18,389 bases of DNA. It comes from an uncultured Oscillospiraceae bacterium (GTDB lineage: Bacteria; Bacillota; Clostridia; Oscillospirales; Acutalibacteraceae). Below are positions 15,914-18,389 of this stretch, in pieces. The stretch covers positions 1-18,389 of the forward strand of contig CATWUX010000035.1 of NCBI GenBank assembly GCA_958354085.1. The letters are read 5' to 3'. Each line of letters begins with the position of its first letter. Positions within the stretch are counted from its first letter, which is position 1. The notes beneath the pieces were generated by a model. It worked only from the letters and a program-made list of their open reading frames with translations. It was not told the origin of the DNA and made no database searches. A program made the translations under genes and the position numbers.

Positions 15914-16112
15914 TTTTCTTATGCCTTGGTTGCTACCCGTAAACAGGTCGATAAATTCCTTTAAGCTCATCTGGTCTGCTATCTGATCTTCCTCAAGTTG
16001 TCGTTTGATATATGCTTGTATCTGCTTTTGTTTCTCCCTACTGTATCCACAAAATATCCTCTTGCCCAGAAATGCCGATCTCTGTACTTGTGCTTCAAAT
16101 TTGCATGAACGA
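15905..16112 (-). pseudogene. tnpA: IS200/IS605-family transposase TnpA, frameshifted C-terminal remnant
   Basis: Read on the minus strand, one frame gives HANLKHKYRDRHFWARGYF and VDTVGRN (about 16111-16035), the strongly conserved C-terminal half of IS200-type Y1 transposases. After a frameshift near 16030-16040 the next frame gives KQIQAYIKRQLEED and MSLKEFIDLFTG, ending at the stop at 15905-15907. The catalytic HUH and Tyr-bearing N-terminal part is missing, because recombinase DNA begins directly at about 16113. It is therefore a truncated, frameshifted, non-functional copy. The orphan hairpins to the left agree with this orientation. Confidence 0.82.
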
Positions 16113-16514
16113 TATGGAAATCGACGCCAGGACATCCACAAAGCTAAAGATGACAGTTATGCTTGGACATATACCAGCGTGAAGAATATTCTGACGGATG
16201 AGAGCTATGCCGGTGTGTTGACCAACCACCGCAGACTGATGCGGGAGGGAAAAATATACGTTGTACCTGAAACTGAGCAACTTCGTCACGAGGAAGTCTA
16301 TCCAGTCATTTTCCAGAGAGAGGAGTGAAATCGGGTGCAGGAATTGCTGAGCCAGCCAGTCAGGAATCATTCGGCATCAGGCAATAAAGCCGAGCATCGG
16401 TATGCAGGACTGCTAACCTGTGCTGAACGCGGGAATCCATTCGTCCCAATAATCCGTTATTGAAACGGCAGCCGCCGGGCGGAATATGTCTGCAAAGGCT
16501 ACCACCGGGATAAG
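16113..16514 (+). pseudogene. Large serine recombinase, C-terminal fragment with two in-frame TGA stops
   Basis: One continuous plus-strand frame reads YAWTYTSVKNILTDESYAG, then VPETEQLRHEEVYPVIFQREE, a TGA (16326-16328), NRVQELLSQ, HRYAGLLTCAERGNPFVPIIRY, a second TGA (16461-16463), and NGSRRAEYVCKGYHR. This matches the recombinase domain (W...V..IL.d..Y.G) and the zinc-ribbon region of large serine recombinases (TndX/TnpX type). One zinc-ribbon Cys is absent (CAER where C..C is expected). The N-terminal catalytic resolvase domain is missing. Homology ends near 16514, so this is a decayed piece of an integrative element joined to the IS200 remnant. Confidence 0.8.
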
Positions 16515-16567
16515 GGGGGCGGACGAAAAGTTGGACTGAATGCCATCCGGAAAGGAATGAAAGATGT

Positions 16568-16828
16568 ATTCAGAAGAGCGGCGAAACCTCTGAATTAAAA
16601 GCCACTGCGGCCGCGGTTAGAAACAACGGCTAAAGTATAATTGCCGTTACCGGGAATTCTAAATCTTGGCTCGGAAAATATGCAGATGTTTGTCTAACCG
16701 CTACCGTTAATTGGGAAGGCAGAAAACTTAACCGTGCGCCAAGATGTTCAATCATAGCGGAAATTTTAATTTTACAATGCCTTTCTATTCGGTAAATCTC
16801 ACGCCGACGGAATATATTAAACACCACC
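16568..16828 (+). pseudogene. SIS-domain phosphosugar isomerase, internal fragment
   Basis: One frame from about 16568 reads IQKSGETSELKATAAAVRNNG, a TAA (16631-16633), then SIIAVTGNSKSWLGKYADV and LNRAPRCSIIAEILILQCL. This is the S-G-E-T...V-T-G-N...A-D-V pattern of sugar isomerase (SIS) domains. A TAA at 16793-16795 ends that frame, and a one-base shift restores VNLTPTEYIKHHP, which resembles the C-terminal tail of these proteins. The N-terminal third is missing and at least two lesions are present. It is a relic, not a working gene. Confidence 0.65.
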
Positions 16829-17037
16829 CGGAAGATATGGAGCATTTTGTACCGCAGTTGCGTCCGGCGTCTCAGCAGAGAAGGCTTTGAGATTTGCAAA
16901 CTGCGTAGCGGGGAATTACCGTTTCGAAAATGGGATCGCAGGCAAGCCTGCTGACGCTTAAAGAGGTTATAGCCGCTATGAAAGCAAACAGATTTAATAT
17001 TGCATCGTTTGAAAAACTAAAAAAGGAAGATGAATAA
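16829..17037 (+). pseudogene. PfkB-type carbohydrate kinase, C-terminal fragment
   Basis: From about 16839 one frame reads GAFCTAVASGVSAEKALRFANCVAGNY, which fits the end of the PfkB signature (GAGDxF..g...g.s.e.Al.fAn..aa). After a shift near 16925-16932, the next frame reads GSQASLLTLKEVIAAMKANRF and continues to the TAA at 17035-17037. The N-terminal sugar-binding part and the GAGD motif itself are missing or altered. The last codons are intact, and its stop overlaps the next gene's ATG by one base, showing that the two once formed an operon. Confidence 0.6.
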
Positions 17038-17960
17038 TGGAAATATTTACAACGATGATTACGCCGTATAAAACCGACGGGAGTATAGACTCTGAAACTG
17101 CGCAAAAATATGTTGACTGGTATTTTGAAAACGGTCTTGACGGAATATTTGCAATATGTCAGTCCAGCGAAATATTTTATCTTTCCCTAGAAGAAAGAGT
17201 CGCGCTTAATAAACTGGTCTACGAACGGGCAAAACAGTTAGAAAGAAAAAGCGGAAGAAAATTTACGGTTATTTCTTCGGGGCATGTTTCAGATACGATA
17301 GAAGAACAGGCGGCAGAGCTAGGTGAGATTTTTAACTCCGGGACAGACGCTTTAATATTGATTACAAACCGTCTGGATATAAATAATGAGGGCGATGATA
17401 CATTTATAAGGAACGCTGAGCGGCTGTTAAAGCTTTTGCCGGAAAACGCAAAGCTTGGGCTATATGAATGTCCTTACCCTTTTAAGAGACTTGTAACTCC
17501 TAAAATTCTTGATTGGTGTCTTTCAACGGGAAGGTTTTATTACATGAAGGATACCAGCTGTGATATTCAGATTATAAAAGAAAGGTGCAAACAGGTTGAA
17601 GGAAGCTGCTTTAAGCTCTTGAATGCCAACTGCCAAACGCTGCTGGAAAGCATGCGCTGCGGAGGCGGCGGGTATTGCGGAATTATGTGTAATTTTCATC
17701 CAAAGCTGTATGCATGGTTAGGTAAAAATTCAGAAAGCGAGCCGAAAAAAGCAAATCTTATTCAATCGGTAATCGGAACCTTCGGTTTTACCGAAAAAGG
17801 GCTGCCGTATCCGTTGACAGCAAAATACCATATGAATTTGTGCGGTATTCCGACTGAAAATATAACCAGAAACCAAAAAAGTGAAGAATTAAACGAATAT
17901 AGCAAAAGCTGTATTAAACAAATGAAATTCGCGACAGATTATCTTGAAACTATACTATAA
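17037..17960 (+). CDS. Dihydrodipicolinate synthase / N-acetylneuraminate lyase family aldolase
   Basis: A 307-residue class I aldolase-type TIM barrel. ATG 17037 overlaps the upstream TAA by one base and has AAGGAAG just before it. The Schiff-base Lys is Lys171 in YYMKDTS, and the proton-relay Tyr is Tyr143 in GLYECPYP, where most members have Y-N-x-P. The N-terminus FTTMITPYKTDGSID matches the family opening, and the GGGGYCGIMCN segment corresponds to the usual G-x-x-G-x-I. The family cleaves or condenses pyruvate-containing sugar acids (KDG, sialic acid and others) or makes dihydrodipicolinate; the divergent motifs and the neighbouring SIS and PfkB relics favour a sugar-catabolic aldolase over lysine synthesis. 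Codon third positions are visibly richer in A/T than in the locus upstream, suggesting a different origin. Confidence 0.88.
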   Translation: MEIFTTMITPYKTDGSIDSETAQKYVDWYFENGLDGIFAICQSSEIFYLSLEERVALNKLVYERAKQLERKSGRKFTVISSGHVSDTIEEQAAELGEIFNSGTDALILITNRLDINNEGDDTFIRNAERLLKLLPENAKLGLYECPYPFKRLVTPKILDWCLSTGRFYYMKDTSCDIQIIKERCKQVEGSCFKLLNANCQTLLESMRCGGGGYCGIMCNFHPKLYAWLGKNSESEPKKANLIQSVIGTFGFTEKGLPYPLTAKYHMNLCGIPTENITRNQKSEELNEYSKSCIKQMKFATDYLETIL

Positions 17961-18196
17961 AACAGGGGCGAAATTAAATGAAAGGATATCCTTTTTGAAG
18001 CTACGCTCCGTACAGACCTCTGGCGATATTTATATTTGCCGTGTTGCTCCTGGTGTAAATTCGATCCATTTCGAATGGCTTGATACTGCTCAAAGCACTC
18101 TGCCTCATTGTAATGATCAGTAATGTGTTGAGCAATTTGGGTAATCCGTAGCCGCCAGACCAAGCTGAAGCGGGACAGCTGACGGAGATGCAAAAA
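17961..18196. other. Region without a recognised gene
   Basis: The plus strand is full of stop codons here. The minus strand has an open frame across most of it, reading RLRITQIAQHITDHYNEAE and further, but I recognise no family, see no start with a ribosome site, and cannot tell decay from chance. Confidence 0.5.
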
Positions 18197-18355
18197 ATGT
18201 GGGCGTTGAGAAAACCAATCCTCGACGCCCATATTTTGTCGTTACAGGAAAAGATTCAGATGTTGGAGAGGGAGATTGACGAAATCGTGATGGAGAAATT
18301 GCGGCAAAAGAAATTGCAACAGTATGACCAGCGGATAAAACAGGAGGCAGTATGA
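18197..18355 (+). CDS. Small coiled-coil protein of unknown function (52 aa), possibly a remnant
   Basis: A 52-residue ORF from ATG 18197, with GGAG at 18184-18187 at a usable distance. The frame is open back to 18152, so it could also be the end of a longer, broken gene. The sequence is strongly charged and heptad-like: LSLQEKIQMLEREIDEIVMEK then LRQKKLQQYDQRIKQEAV, which is typical of a coiled coil. It ends at TGA 18353-18355, overlapping the next ATG by four bases (ATGA). I do not recognise the family. Coupling to a following gene suggests a functional small protein or an intact operon end rather than random sequence. Confidence 0.5.
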   Translation: MWALRKPILDAHILSLQEKIQMLEREIDEIVMEKLRQKKLQQYDQRIKQEAV

Positions 18356-18389
18356 AACTAAATATGGCTGAAAGAACAGGGTGGATAAA
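18352..18389 (+). CDS. Start of an unknown gene (cut by the window edge)
   Basis: ATG 18352 follows AGGAGG (18342-18347) and overlaps the preceding stop by four bases. Only twelve residues, MKLNMAERTGWI, are visible. This is too little to assign a family. Confidence 0.55.
   Translation, partial: MKLNMAERTGWI

Noticed and set aside
16005..16328. 107-residue plus-strand ORF as a complete gene
   Set aside because: Its first third is antisense to the tnpA remnant and its last part is the recombinase fragment; it spans a junction of two decayed elements.
16113..16514. TGA read as Trp (alternative genetic code)
   Set aside because: Intact genes in the window end with TGA and use TGG for conserved Trp, so the two TGA codons are better explained as decay.
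1..18389. CRISPR array, tRNA or rRNA genes
   Set aside because: No regularly spaced repeats and no tRNA- or rRNA-like sequence noticed on either strand.

Overview
The window looks like a piece of a Clostridia genome, most likely Oscillospiraceae/Ruminococcaceae-like. The reasons are strong Gram-positive Shine-Dalgarno sequences before most genes, a Ruminococcus-style cell-wall sorting tail, multi-permease carbohydrate ABC loci without their own ATPase, and decayed IS200-type and large-serine-recombinase DNA. The genus call is inference. All intact genes are on the plus strand.

Positions 1-15608 hold one long, tightly packed carbohydrate-uptake and degradation locus that begins upstream of the window. 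In order it contains: the C-terminal part of a family 1 extracellular solute-binding protein; a MalF-type and a MalG-type permease; an exported NHL-repeat/TPR protein with a C-terminal membrane anchor; a YIP1-family membrane protein; a large exported DUF5696 protein; a second MalF/MalG permease pair; a secreted protein with two CBM-like jelly-roll domains and a degenerate sortase tail; a GH31 glycosidase; two Gfo/Idh/MocA-type oxidoreductases; and an SGNH/GDSL hydrolase. Most gaps are 1-30 bases or overlaps. The exceptions are about 90 bases with several inverted repeats before the CBM protein, and a strong hairpin just before the GH31 gene. The likely flow is surface capture (CBM protein, solute-binding protein), handling at the membrane (NHL, YIP1, DUF5696), import (two permease pairs that need an ATPase from elsewhere), then cytoplasmic hydrolysis by GH31, deacylation by the SGNH enzyme and redox conversion by the two dehydrogenase-like proteins.

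Positions about 15609-17036 are a graveyard. They hold a short stretch without genes, two GC-rich hairpins at the end of a frameshifted IS200/IS605 tnpA remnant (minus strand), a large-serine-recombinase C-terminal fragment interrupted by two in-frame TGA codons, and what reads as the middle of a SIS-domain sugar isomerase joined directly to the end of a PfkB-type sugar kinase. The PfkB remnant runs with a 1-base overlap into an intact, visibly AT-richer dihydrodipicolinate synthase/N-acetylneuraminate lyase family gene (17037-17960). This suggests a second sugar-catabolic operon of different origin that has lost its upstream genes.

The right edge (17961-18389) holds an unassigned stretch, a 52-residue coiled-coil ORF, and the first 12 codons of a translationally coupled gene that leaves the window.

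The strongest candidate for an under-described system is the cassette of one binding protein, two permease pairs and NHL/TPR + YIP1 + DUF5696 at positions 2-9305.
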